Below, piece by piece: positions 42,731-64,000 of a DNA stretch of 64,000 nucleotides (its first letter is position 1; every line of letters begins with the position of its first letter). Source of the stretch: Bolinopsis microptera (Eukaryota > Ctenophora > Tentaculata > Lobata > Bolinopsidae). The stretch spans positions 14,293,365 to 14,357,364 of the forward strand of contig NC_087082.1 in NCBI RefSeq assembly GCF_026151205.1, read 5' to 3'. The notes beneath the pieces were generated by a model that saw only the letters and a program-made list of their open reading frames with translations, was not told where the DNA came from and made no database searches. Both the position numbers and the translations under genes were made by a program.

Positions 42731-43803
42731 AAAGATGACTAGACTGACAGTACAGACTATGACTGAACTACAAGGACTACGACTAACTAAGATACTGACG
42801 AACTACAGACTACTGACTGAACTACAGACTACTGATGAAGTACAGGACTACTGACTGAAGTACAGACTACTGACTGAAACTACAGGACTACTGACTGAAG
42901 TTACAGGACTACTGGACTGAAGTACAGGACTACTGACTGAACTACAGGACTATGACTGAACTACAGACTACTGACTGAAAGTACAGACTACTGACTGATG
43001 TACAGACTATGACTGAAAGACAGACTACTGACTGACCTACAGTACTACTGACTGAATACAGACTACTGACTGAACTACAAGACTACCTGACTGATACTAC
43101 AGACTACTGACTGAACTACATGCTAATGACTAACTACAGCTACTGACTGAAGTACAGACTACTGACTGAACTACAGAACTACTGACTGAAGTACAGAGCT
43201 ATGACTGAAGTACAGACTAAGACTGGAAGTACAGACTACTGGATGAAGTACAGGACTAGACTGAAGTACAGACTACTGACTGAACTACAGACTAATGACT
43301 GAACTACAGACTACTGATGAATACAGATACTGACTGAAACTACAGACTACTGATGAACTACATGCTACTGACTACACTAAGACTCCTGACTGAGTACGAC
43401 TACTGACTGAAACTACCCGATACTGGGACTGAAGTACAGGACTACTGACTGAAGTACAGACTACTGACTGAAAGTTAAGATACTGACTGAACTCCAGGAC
43501 TACTGACTGGAGTACTGACTACTGACTGAAGTACAGGACTACTGACTGAAGTACAGGACTACTGACTGAAGTACAGACTACTGACCTGAACTACAGACTA
43601 CTGACTAAACTACAGACTACTGATGAACTACAGAATACTGACTGAACTACAGACTACTGATGAAGTACAGATACTGACAGAAGTACAGACTATGACTGTA
43701 TACAGACTACTGACTGAACTACAGACTACGACTGAAGTACAGCACTGACTGGAGTACAGACTACTGGACTGAACTACAGACTACTGACTGAACTACAGAT
43801 ACT
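42731..43803. repeat. 19-bp minisatellite block, array end
   Basis: Last block, about 1.07 kb and so shorter than the others. It ends abruptly in the middle of the repeat and joins clean unique sequence that holds Tudor-gene exons. The RRP5-like exons that follow every other block are absent here. Confidence 0.95.
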
Positions 43804-43870
43804 AAAATTCAATCTTTTGGGATCTTTCAGAATGGGAACCCCCCGGCCCCTTCTAAAAGAAATAACTCAC
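43804..43870 (-). other. Junction of Tudor-gene intron with the array
   Basis: 67 bases of intron sequence after the last visible Tudor-gene donor, then the 19-bp minisatellite. The next exon of the Tudor gene would have to lie beyond the array. Confidence 0.7.
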
Positions 43871-56508
<12,638 letters not shown>

Positions 56509-56645
56509 CTAAGAAGAGACATTGTATAATTAATTTGTTAGATATATGGCACCGTTAGATGTTCAACTCCGAATATCATATCATTTAAATAAAATGTTAA
56601 AATGTAGAACTTTATTGTTCTCTCTAAAGAGACGATTAGAATCGG
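56509..56645. other. Upstream intron of the Tudor gene
   Basis: AT-rich. The exon before 56508 is not found here; it would have to end with one base of a codon. Confidence 0.4.
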
Positions 56646-56800
56646 AATAGAGATAGGGATAGGGATTAGGGGATTAGGGGATTGGGAGATTGAGATTGTG
56701 ATTGTGATTGTGATTGGGATTGGGATATTGTGATTGGGATATGGATTAGGGGATAGGGATAGAGATAGGGATAGGGATTGGGGGATTGGGATTGGGATAG

Positions 56801-57143
56801 GGGCAGCTGGTCAGCCGGCGCAATTCCCACGAATATCGTCACTTTTGGCAATAATGTCGTTTACATTTTGATAAGAGATTACAATGTCGTTTATCTCGTA
56901 ATATTGTCATTAACAGAATATAATGTCGTTTATCTTCTAATATTGTCATTAACAGAATATAATGTCGTTTATCTTGCAATATTGTCATTAACAGAATATA
57001 ATGTCGTTTATCTTGTAATATTTTCATTAACAGAATATAATGTCGTTTATCTTGTAATATTGTCACTAAGAGATTATAATGTCGTTTATTACCTAACAAT
57101 GTCGTTTAAGAGGAGTGACATTGTGCCGGCTGACCAGCTGCCC
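56801..57143. mobile_element. 343-bp inverted-repeat element with 39-bp internal repeats
   Basis: Ends GGGCAGCTGGTCAGCCGGC / GCCGGCTGACCAGCTGCCC, flanked by GATAG on both sides (56796-56800, 57144-57148). The duplication length is uncertain because the target is the hexanucleotide tract. Inside are about six copies of a 39-bp repeat holding AATGTCGTTTATC. Because 39 is a multiple of three, the repeats give a spurious open frame. Confidence 0.85.
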
Positions 57144-57222
57144 GATAGGGATTGGAATATTGGGATTGTGATTATGATTTTGATAGGGATAGAGATAGGG
57201 ATAGGGATAGGGATAGGGGGAT

Positions 57223-57399
57223 AGGGGGATTGGGAGATTGGAATATTGGGATATTGGGATATTGGATTGTGACAATGTGATATTGGGATTGTGATTGTGA
57301 CAAAGACTAGATAAGTCTTTGTCACAATCACAATCCCAATATCACATTGTCACAATCCAATATCCCAATATCCCAATATTCCAATCTCCCAATCCCCCT
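57223..57399. repeat. Hairpin with two 86-bp arms and a 5-base loop
   Basis: 57223-57308 and 57314-57399 are reverse complements by eye along their full length, around the loop AGATA. It lies within the hexanucleotide tract. Confidence 0.9.
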
Positions 57400-57480
57400 A
57401 CAATGTGATATTGGGATTGGGATTGGGATTATGATTGTGATTGTGATTGTGATTGGGATTGGGATTTGAATATTGGGATT

Positions 57481-58150
57481 TTCGGATTATTGGGAGATTA
57501 GCCTTAGATCACAAAACTCTGGTCCAGAAAACTTTTCTCAATGATCGCTAGAACATATTCTAAAAGCTTCAGGGTGGTTGCTCATAAAATGTGAGAGGAG
57601 ATAGATGTTTAGACTCAATTTTCAGGGCGTGTGATTAAAAATCGATCATGCAACAAGTACTGACCTTTGACTGGTGATAAATTTAAAATTCGGCTAGGAA
57701 CATTATTTTTCCTAGATATCACTACCCTCCATCAGAAACTATAAAAGACTACACCCTCATACAAATAAGAGATAGAGGTGTAAATCTTGAAAAATATGCT
57801 TTGGAGTCCTTTTTTCCGGATCCAGAGCCAGCAACTCCTTACTGGAACTTAATGGAACTAGCTCCCTTCTGAGGTCAAAAATTCAGAAAGCATTCTGAGT
57901 TTTAATACTTAGCTGGAAAAGTATAAGAGTAGGAGTATTTATAATTCTTTGAGCATGAACGATAATTATTTTTTGGGAGGTACAATATTCTACAGATGTG
58001 ACAACATTATAATCATCTTATCTACTTTAAAATAATAAAATTGTTCAAACTATATACACATAATTGTCAAAATGACCCTATATAAAAACAAGCCTTCAAA
58101 AAATCAATATATATTCCCTATATATATATCCCTTTATACAATAAAAGGAT
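57481..58150. other. AT-rich sequence, no gene seen
   Basis: Near 58045-58090 a short inverted match to the LINE 3' tail at 58480-58530 can be seen. Nothing else is recognised. Confidence 0.4.
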
Positions 58151-58157
58151 TGTAGAA

Positions 58158-58424
58158 GTGGAACATGGGACGTTTACACCGATAGTCCTATCAACCACTG
58201 GGAGTATGGGAAGGGAAGCTTATAAGTTCTTCAAGAAATTAGCGGATAAACTTTCTAGGAAATCAGGCCAACGATATAGTGAGGCAATGACATTTATTAG
58301 GAAGAGAGTAAGATTTGACCTTTTGAGAACAACAGTCATAGCTCTTAGAGGAGAGAGAGGGTTAAAAAGTCGTAGTGCAGTAAAAATAGCAGAATTAGAT
58401 ATAAATTTGGAGCCAGTTCTTTAA
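58158..58424 (+). pseudogene. C-terminal end of a transposon ORF, LINE family A
   Basis: 88 codons with EHGTFTPIVLSTTGSMGREA near the start and a basic C-terminus ending LDINLEPVL. The EHG-FTP...GGMG pattern is one I know from the ends of repeated transposon polyproteins in many invertebrates, but I cannot name the family with certainty. Its 3' tail runs to about 58526. Two more copies of the same tail lie inverted nearby, one with a LINE-type target duplication, which is why I call it a LINE. Confidence 0.6.
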
Positions 58425-58592
58425 ACTGGCTTACTTATACTACTTAAAGGGTGTTTATTTAGTTTTCTATTGAATTTATATTGAATTTTTATTTAGGGTA
58501 ATTGTTATATTATGTGTATATTGTTTGAATAATCTTACTATTAAAAAATATATATATTCCCTATCTCAAATATTGGGAGAAACATTTGAATA

Positions 58593-58992
58593 TTAACCTT
58601 GACCTTGTGGCTCCAAATTCAAATCCAAACTATTTATATCAACAAAATTCTTTCTCGCACCTCTGTCCCCCGTAGAGCAGTGGCGTAACGAAGGGCCCCG
58701 CTGACCCCGCTGTGCACGGGGGCGCCGTCTTAGGGGGGCGCCAAATCGTCGTTTGAATGTGGGACAATTTCGAAAACTTAACCTAAGTACTAGCAAAACT
58801 GTGCGTTTTGCTCTAGATAAACACTTTTTTAGAGATTTTACAGGAGTATCCTCTAAAATCACCTAATTTGTTCAATTTTAGGGAGGGGCACCAAAAGGGG
58901 AGGAGGCGCCAACAGGGGGGCGCTTTTTCGGCGGGGGGGGTGCCAACAGGCAACGTTACGCCACTGCCGTAGAGAAATCACTGTTGTGAAAT
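58593..58992 (-). pseudogene. Inverted copy of the family A tail, split by a hAT MITE
   Basis: On the minus strand ACAACAGTGATTTCTCTACG and the bases that follow align with the plus copy at about 58328. The end LDLNLEP matches LDINLEP after a frame shift. The MITE at 58678-58966 lies inside. Confidence 0.6.
58678..58966. mobile_element. 289-bp hAT MITE
   Basis: Ends CAGTGGCGTAACG / CGTTACGCCACTG, a common hAT terminus, with perfect 8-bp duplications CCGTAGAG at 58670-58677 and 58967-58974. The interior is GC-rich with G runs. Confidence 0.95.
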
Positions 58993-59169
58993 CACTTGAC
59001 TGAACCTAGAGTACATACACAGTATCATGGAGAGAGATCGTTTCAGAAAGTTGGCCCTAAATTATGGAATGAGCAGCCTCTTGAAATTAAGAACTGCATG
59101 GCCTTGGACTCTTTTAAAGTGTATCTAAAAACGTTTCTTTTCGAGCATGCTTGTGATACTCCCAAATAG
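58990..59169 (+). pseudogene. LINE (CR1/L2-like) C-terminal fragment 1
   Basis: Open to a TAG. It reads GPKLWNEQPLEIKN and then FKVYLKTFLFEHA, the usual end of CR1/L2-type reverse transcriptase ORFs (GP-LWN-LP-IR ... FK-LKT-LF). Confidence 0.8.
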
Positions 59170-59218
59170 TTTTTTATAGCAAAGTTTTAAAAATGTACGT
59201 CTTGACAATGATTATTTT

Positions 59219-59645
59219 TACCTTAGTTTTCCGCCCTCTCCTAACTATGTAAACACAGAGAAAGCTTTTAGTCACTGTGCAGTTAAAGTATTTAATTCCT
59301 TGCCATACGACATAAGATCAGCTGAGTCAGTTACATCTTTCAAGACCAAACTTAAAACATACTTCTTTTCTCTAGCATTTGATTGATTTTGCATTTACAT
59401 AGGTAAAATGAACTTGTCATGTCTAATTTTCAATTAAACTAAGCTCAGTTAATGTAAGAGCCGCTTTAGAAAGCACTGGAGTTTATCTCCAGGATTAAAT
59501 TATATCGAGTTATATGATTTAGCTATAAGGCTTTCTCTTAAATTTGATCCTTCGAACAGCTGTTGAGCAATGAAACGCAAACATAATCTTAGCTATAAGG
59601 CGGTTTATAATTAATGTTGTATTTATTATTATTATTATTATTATC
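59219..59645 (+). pseudogene. LINE (CR1/L2-like) C-terminal fragment 2 with 3' tail
   Basis: The coding end is 59219-59386 (VKVFNSLPYDIRSAES, then FKTKLKTYFFSLAFD, stop). It is followed by a tail that ends in (ATT)n at about 59623-59645, the microsatellite end expected of CR1/L2 elements. It differs from fragment 1, so two elements lie side by side in the same direction. Confidence 0.8.
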
Positions 59646-59728
59646 TACTGACTCTTTCAATCTTTAATTTGTAAATGTTTCTACTGAAAAGTGCATGTAA
59701 CTCCTTAATCTTTAAAATGTGTTTAGAA

Positions 59729-59939
59729 CAGGAGGTGACCAGGACATGATTTTAGGCCTGACCGGGACCAGGACCGGGACCGGGATACAAAATGTGCCTT
59801 GACCGGGACCGCGACCGCGACCGGGATGAAAAATGTGACTTGACCCGGTTTACCGGGACTGGGACCGGGACCGGGATAGCTCAAAATTGCCAATCCCGGT
59901 ACCGGGATTCCCGGTACCGGGAATCCCGGTCACCTCCTG
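59729..59939. mobile_element. 211-bp hAT MITE with CCGGGA repeats
   Basis: Ends CAGGAGGTGACC / GGTCACCTCCTG, perfect 8-bp duplications GTTTAGAA at 59721-59728 and 59940-59947. The interior is (GACCGG)-type repeats followed by their complement, so it can fold strongly. Confidence 0.95.
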
Positions 59940-59960
59940 GTTTAGAATCTAATTATGGAT

Positions 59961-60126
59961 AGAGAGAAGGAATTATTCAAACAATATACACATAATATAA
60001 CAATTACCCTATATAAAATTCAATATAAATTCAATAGAAAACCCTTGAACACCCTTTAAGTAGTATAAGTAAGCCAGTTTAAAGAACTGGCTCCAAATTT
60101 ATATCTAATTCTGCTATTTTTACTGC
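59961..60126 (-). mobile_element. Short 5'-truncated copy of LINE family A
   Basis: Reverse complement of the tail at about 58375-58530 (including the LEPVL codons and stop). It is flanked by 14-bp duplications ATCTAATTATGGAT at 59947-59960 and 60127-60140, as made by target-primed reverse transcription. Confidence 0.88.
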
Positions 60127-60213
60127 ATCTAATTATGGATTGCTTTTTAGGTTCTCTTGTGTCCTGAAGTGATTTTGTGACACACCTGTGCATTTCAAGT
60201 TGTTGTGCCACAA

Positions 60214-60535
60214 TAAATCATCGTGCAATCTTTTATCATCAGTTCCCTTGACTACTGTAATGCACTTTACTTTGGAGCTAATCATTCTGTTTGAAACAGC
60301 TACAATCTCTGCAAAACAGAGCATGCCGTTAAGTTAAAGGTCTAAAGAAGAGAGAAGAAGTTGATCCCTACATAAAAGAACTTCATTGCCTCAAGGTACA
60401 AGAACGTATAGAATTTAAAATACTCCTGTTAACTTTAAAACTGCTCCATGGGCTAGCACCTTCATATGGTCCTGTCAAACCTTGCAGTAAAGTACAATTC
60501 CAGTGGTGGAAGAGATGTGTCTCAAAAAAACTACG
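60214..60535 (+). pseudogene. LINE (CR1/L2-like) reverse transcriptase C-terminal pseudogene
   Basis: It reads SSLDYCNALYFG, a stop, LQSLQNRACR, a stop, then ELHCLKVQERIEFKILLL and LHGLAPSY. These match the conserved LDYCN ... LQ-QN-A-R ... LHWLPV--RI-FKI---KALHGLAP order of CR1/L2 elements. Two in-frame stops show it is dead. Confidence 0.85.
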
Positions 60536-60540
60536 TAAAA

Positions 60541-60890
60541 TAACAATTATTAAGAACTTTTCAATTTTTTAGTAATTTAAGTTTCTCATGAATCTAAAAC
60601 AATAATATTTTGCAGCCAACCTTATTACCTGGGGACCTCAGGCTATCATGTTCATTAACATGAATAGAGATTAGGCAGAATGACAGGTTGAGCGTGTGAA
60701 CTTGATATTCTCCTATTATATTTTATATGTTTGTATCTATATTTGAATGTGAGTTAACTCCCTATATTTCAGGAGTATGTTATATATATGATGTCTCTGT
60801 TAGCCGTGGGGTCTTTGTATATCTATTGACTTCTTTCCTGACTTATCAACGTGTGTCATTGCTTCTCTGATTTAACATTGGTAGCAGGCA
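60541..60890 (+). mobile_element. Probable 5' LTR end and primer-binding site
   Basis: TTTAACA ends at 60877 and TGGTAGCAG follows at 60879-60887, which fits the 3' end of an initiator-Met-type tRNA, the usual primer of Ty1/copia elements. The LTR start cannot be fixed without the second LTR. A TATA-rich stretch at about 60780-60790 may be the promoter. Confidence 0.55.
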
Positions 60891-60901
60891 GCGGTTCAAA
60901 A

Positions 60902-63900
60902 ATGACAGGTGAAGATAAGGTGGTAGAAAGGAAAGCTGTTGGACCACAAAAGGCCCCACCGGCATACAAGGAAGGTCAGAATTATGAAGACTGGCGGTTG
61001 GATATTGACCTATGGAATACTTTCACATCCTACGAAAAGAAGCGTCGGGCAACTGCATTCCTTTTGGAATTGTCTGAGGGACCGGTGAAGAACCATGTGA
61101 GATCGTTAGGAATAGACGTCTTAACTGCTGATGACGGGTTGGACAAAGTTATAAAACGCCTGGACAGTATATACCAGGAGGAATCATCTCACATGGCATA
61201 TCGAGCATATTGTCGATTTGAAAAGTTTGAACGTCAAGAGGGTATGAATCTTCAGGCATTTATTTCTGAATTCGCTAAGTTGTATGAAGACCTGAGGAAA
61301 CACAAGATGGAACTGCCAGATGCAATACTAGCATATAGAGTTCTAAACAGTGCAAATCTGTCAAGTGAAAAAGTGGATCTTGCACTGGCAACGGTTAAAG
61401 CGTTTACATATGCAGAAATGATCTCAACGATATCAAAGATTTTTTCTGTACATGTGAACAGATCAGGACTTGACCAAGTGACAGGGTCTTGTATCAAGAC
61501 TGAACCAGAAGAGTCATGTAATTTTACCTCCCATGGTTACAGACGGAGTAGAGGACAAGATAGAGGAGGTCCCATGAGGAGTAGGGGAACTCTTAGAAAT
61601 CAGGGGAATCCGTATGTGAGAGGTAAGAGGCCCAGATCTCAGATCAATTGCTTCAACTGTGGGAAGAATGGTCACTACTCAAGAGAGTGTACTAATCAAG
61701 CAGCACCAAACCCAAATTGGAGATCTGAACAAGGGACATCGAGAAATTTCTTGGTTCAAGGTCAACCTGCTGAGATGGAAGTAGATGACTCATTGTCACG
61801 TACATACATAACATTGCTTACTACAGTGGCTGATCCAGAGTCTGTGCTTTACCAGCAAAACAGTGAAGTGAATTCACTAGTTTTTGAGACTCTTTCTTGT
61901 GCAGTTATCGATTCAGGTTGTACAAAATCTGTCGTTGGCGAGAATTGGGTCAGCCAGTACATAGAAACACTTGATGATGCTGAGAGAGAGATCATGATGT
62001 CTTCAACTAGCTGCCAGACACCTTTCACGTTTGGAGATGGTAAGTCAGTTGTGTCAAATAAGCTCATTAAAATTCCTGGAAGAATCGGAAGCAAAAGAAT
62101 CTTGATTGAGGCAAATGTTGTCAAATGTGATATTCCTCTTCTGCTGAGCAAGCCTGCATTAAAAAAGGTTGGTGCAATCCTTAACTTTCTTGAAGATACT
62201 CTCGAATTCAATGGAGAGAAAATACCCCTTTTGGAGTGCAAATCTGGACACTATTGTGTGCCTATCTGTAACAAAAAGAGGAGTCTTGTGGACTCCAGTG
62301 TGAAAGTATTTCTCACAGTTACAGATGAAACTTTTGGTGGGAACAACAAAAAGCTTATGGCGAAAAAGGCACTTAAACTCCACAGACAGTTTGCCCATGC
62401 ACCGATGTACAAACTAAAGACCCTCCTAAAGAATGCAGGTTTTGACTCTAAACTATTTCTTGAGGTACTAGAGGATGTATGCCAAAAGTGTGAAGTGTGT
62501 CAAAGATACTCTAAGCCAAAGCCCAGACCAGTAGTTGGTCTCCCACGAGGAACAGTGTTTAATGATTGTGTAGCTATGGACTTGAAAACGGTCCAGGGAG
62601 AGGTAACATTTCTGCACATGATTGACTGTGCTACACGATATTCAGTTGCATTGTTGGTTCCAAATAAACGAAAAGAGACAATTGTAGAGGCAATCTGTTC
62701 TGGGTGGATAGCACAGTTCTGGCCTCCCCGCCGTTTTATGGCCGATAATGGAGGGGAGTTTTCTAATGCAGAATATGTAGAAATGTGTGAGAGATTCAAT
62801 ATCGAATCACAACAATCGGCAGCTGAAAGTCCTTTTAGCAATGGTATGGTTGAACGCCATCATCAAGTTCTAGCTGAAAGTATGATAAAGACAAAGCAAG
62901 ATTCGAATTGTTCGTGGAAAACAGCTTTGAGCTGGGCACTTAGTGCTAAAAACTCTTTACAAATGACGGGTGGGTATTCACCCATGCAGTTGGTTATGGG
63001 TAGAAATCCATCTTTCCCCAATGTGATAGACAGTAAGCTTCCTGCAATGGAATCGAGTAGTAGTGTCTGTAGTGAAACTGTAGAGAATCATCTAAGAGCA
63101 ATGAGGATTGCCAGAGAGGGGTTTATAAGAGCAGAGAATAGTTCCAAGATCATGAGAGCTTTGAAAAGCCAGGTCAGAACATGTAATGATGTTCATCTCG
63201 ATCCAGGGGAAAAGATTTTCTATAAAAGAAACAACAGTGACTCCTGGCATGGACCAGGTGTTGTCATAGGTCGGGATGGTCAGACGTTTGTTGTAAAGCA
63301 TGGATTTCAAATCATCAAGGTACATCCTTGTCACATTAAGCCAACATATGTCCCTGAATTAGAAGAAACTGGTAATTTGAAGGACAAAAGTGATCCCGTC
63401 AGTGTCAAAGCTCCTTCAGAATCGAACGATGATGAATTATCTGACTTTGAGAAAAATATGACAAGAACAGAAGAAAGAAATCAGGATGAAAATGACAGTT
63501 TGCCATTGGCTCAGGCGCAAATAACTGATGAAATAGATACTCCTTCTAGTGCTCCTGTAAGCACAGCCAGTGTTAATGGTAATGGAAATAAAAACCTGCC
63601 TAAGACGAAAACTTCTGTGATGTACAAACCCAAGTACCCTGAAGAGGGAGAAGAGGATGTCTGGGAGAAGGCTTACATCCTTAGTAGAGCAGGTAAGGCT
63701 GGAGGAAAATACAAAAACTGCCTGAACATTCAGCTTGATGGGGAGGAAGAAACTCATTGTGTCGACTGGTTTGAGTTAACAGAGGAATGGCACGAAGATA
63801 CAGAAGAGGAGCAGGAACATGAAGTTATGTTTACAAGCGTTACAGATTCATGTGAACAAGCAATTGTTGATGCTAAGGAGGCAGAGCTTGAAAAGTTTTG

Positions 63901-64000
63901 TACCAATAAAGTCTATGAGGAAGTTCCTGATGAAGGTCAGAAAACGATTGGTGTGCGGTGGGTAATCACAAAGAAGATAAAGAATACCACGAATGTGTAC
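60902..64000 (+). CDS. Ty1/copia retrotransposon Gag-Pol, open to window end
   Basis: One frame of 1,033 codons from ATG at 60902 without a stop, leaving the window. Domains in order are: Gag (about residues 1-240); a CCHC zinc knuckle from C250 (CFNCGKNGHYSREC); an aspartic protease with D337-S-G; the integrase zinc domain (H494, H499, then C527, C530 and C533, of which two complete HHCC); the integrase core with D560, D615 and E651 (35 residues between the last two); the integrase C-terminus; an acidic linker; and the beginning of reverse transcriptase (about residue 990 on, with GVRWVITKK). Integrase before reverse transcriptase marks Ty1/copia. All catalytic residues visible are present and there is no frameshift, so this copy may be young. 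The RT and RNase H parts and the 3' LTR lie outside. Confidence 0.92.
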   Translation, partial: MTGEDKVVERKAVGPQKAPPAYKEGQNYEDWRLDIDLWNTFTSYEKKRRATAFLLELSEGPVKNHVRSLGIDVLTADDGLDKVIKRLDSIYQEESSHMAYRAYCRFEKFERQEGMNLQAFISEFAKLYEDLRKHKMELPDAILAYRVLNSANLSSEKVDLALATVKAFTYAEMISTISKIFSVHVNRSGLDQVTGSCIKTEPEESCNFTSHGYRRSRGQDRGGPMRSRGTLRNQGNPYVRGKRPRSQINCFNCGKNGHYSRECTNQAAPNPNWRSEQGTSRNFLVQGQPAEMEVDDSLSRTYITLLTTVADPESVLYQQNSEVNSLVFETLSCAVIDSGCTKSVVGENWVSQYIETLDDAEREIMMSSTSCQTPFTFGDGKSVVSNKLIKIPGRIGSKRILIEANVVKCDIPLLLSKPALKKVGAILNFLEDTLEFNGEKIPLLECKSGHYCVPICNKKRSLVDSSVKVFLTVTDETFGGNNKKLMAKKALKLHRQFAHAPMYKLKTLLKNAGFDSKLFLEVLEDVCQKCEVCQRYSKPKPRPVVGLPRGTVFNDCVAMDLKTVQGEVTFLHMIDCATRYSVALLVPNKRKETIVEAICSGWIAQFWPPRRFMADNGGEFSNAEYVEMCERFNIESQQSAAESPFSNGMVERHHQVLAESMIKTKQDSNCSWKTALSWALSAKNSLQMTGGYSPMQLVMGRNPSFPNVIDSKLPAMESSSSVCSETVENHLRAMRIAREGFIRAENSSKIMRALKSQVRTCNDVHLDPGEKIFYKRNNSDSWHGPGVVIGRDGQTFVVKHGFQIIKVHPCHIKPTYVPELEETGNLKDKSDPVSVKAPSESNDDELSDFEKNMTRTEERNQDENDSLPLAQAQITDEIDTPSSAPVSTASVNGNGNKNLPKTKTSVMYKPKYPEEGEEDVWEKAYILSRAGKAGGKYKNCLNIQLDGEEETHCVDWFELTEEWHEDTEEEQEHEVMFTSVTDSCEQAIVDAKEAELEKFCTNKVYEEVPDEGQKTIGVRWVITKKIKNTTNVY

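Larger units (their letters stand above)
1..43803. repeat. Tandem array of a ~7.2-kb unit
   Basis: Six copies of one 7.1-7.2 kb unit follow head to tail, cut by the window start. Counting from the minisatellite start, the units begin at 6901, 14008, 21160, 28351 and 35552, with a last minisatellite at 42731. All share the same order: 19-bp minisatellite, two RRP5-like exons, a hAT-like element, a second inverted-repeat transposon, six more RRP5-like exons, a GT microsatellite and an AT-rich spacer. Copies differ mainly by scattered one- to three-base insertions and deletions that are private to one unit and equally common in exons, introns and repeats. That pattern looks like uncorrected long-read error rather than divergence. 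The clean downstream sequence starts abruptly at about 43,804. Confidence 0.95.
56646..57480. repeat. GGGATA / GGGATT / GTGATT hexanucleotide tract
   Basis: Mixed six-base repeats on both sides of, and beyond, the element at 56801-57143. They are degenerate and internal, not a telomere. Confidence 0.85.

Noticed and set aside
1-43803. rDNA or histone-type gene array
   Set aside because: No rRNA, 5S, snRNA or histone sequence was recognised in the unit; the coding matches are to RRP5.
56778-57224. 148-codon plus-strand frame with YNVVYL repeats
   Set aside because: It arises because the element's internal repeat is 39 bp, a multiple of three.
56646-57480. Telomere
   Set aside because: The six-base units are mixed (GGGATA, GGGATT, GTGATT), internal, and flanked by genes and transposons on both sides.
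61252-63757. Several minus-strand frames
   Set aside because: All are antisense to the continuous copia Gag-Pol frame.

Overview
The window is invertebrate animal DNA. It holds intron-rich genes, hAT-type and other short DNA transposons, non-LTR retrotransposon fragments and a Ty1/copia element. A cnidarian or similar aquatic invertebrate would fit, but nothing here fixes the phylum. It has two very different parts. From 1 to about 43,803 it is a tandem array of a 7.1-7.2 kb unit (six units plus a final minisatellite block), read with many private one-base indels. From 43,804 onward the sequence is clean.

The array is not plain satellite. On the minus strand every unit carries eight recognisable exons of RRP5/PDCD11, the S1-domain ribosome-biogenesis protein. 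They start in the lysine-rich N-terminal linker and run through the first S1 repeats. None is intact as read, because indels break the frames. The intron between the sixth and seventh exons holds a hAT-like element of about 0.9 kb and, overlapping its target site, a second terminal-inverted-repeat element of about 0.8 kb with 8-bp target duplications. Each unit ends in 1.1-1.45 kb of a 19-bp minisatellite, which begins at the 5' splice site of the last exon. Units therefore run minisatellite, last RRP5 exon ... first RRP5 exon, spacer, minisatellite.

From 56,508 down to 43,871 on the minus strand lies a Tudor-domain gene of the germline/piRNA type. It has 14 exons in consistent reading phase that encode an RG/N-rich N-terminus, an RRM, seven GGDNFRN-type repeats, a complete MYND zinc finger and a Tudor domain with its flanking SN-like segments. 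Both ends are missing, and the 3' end runs straight into the RRP5 array. Its introns are crowded. They contain a 126-bp hAT MITE whose target duplication copied the splice donor, two minisatellites that copied splice acceptors, a 2.8-kb fold-back element with 177-bp internal repeats, and an antisense LINE whose reverse transcriptase is split by a 791-bp copy of the array's own transposon.

From 56.6 to 60.9 kb is a transposon graveyard: a GGGATA/GGGATT tract holding a 343-bp element and a perfect 86-bp-arm hairpin, several LINE tails, and two hAT MITEs with clear 8-bp duplications. From about 60.9 kb to the end is an open Ty1/copia Gag-Pol reading frame (Gag, protease, integrase, start of reverse transcriptase) that leaves the window without a stop.
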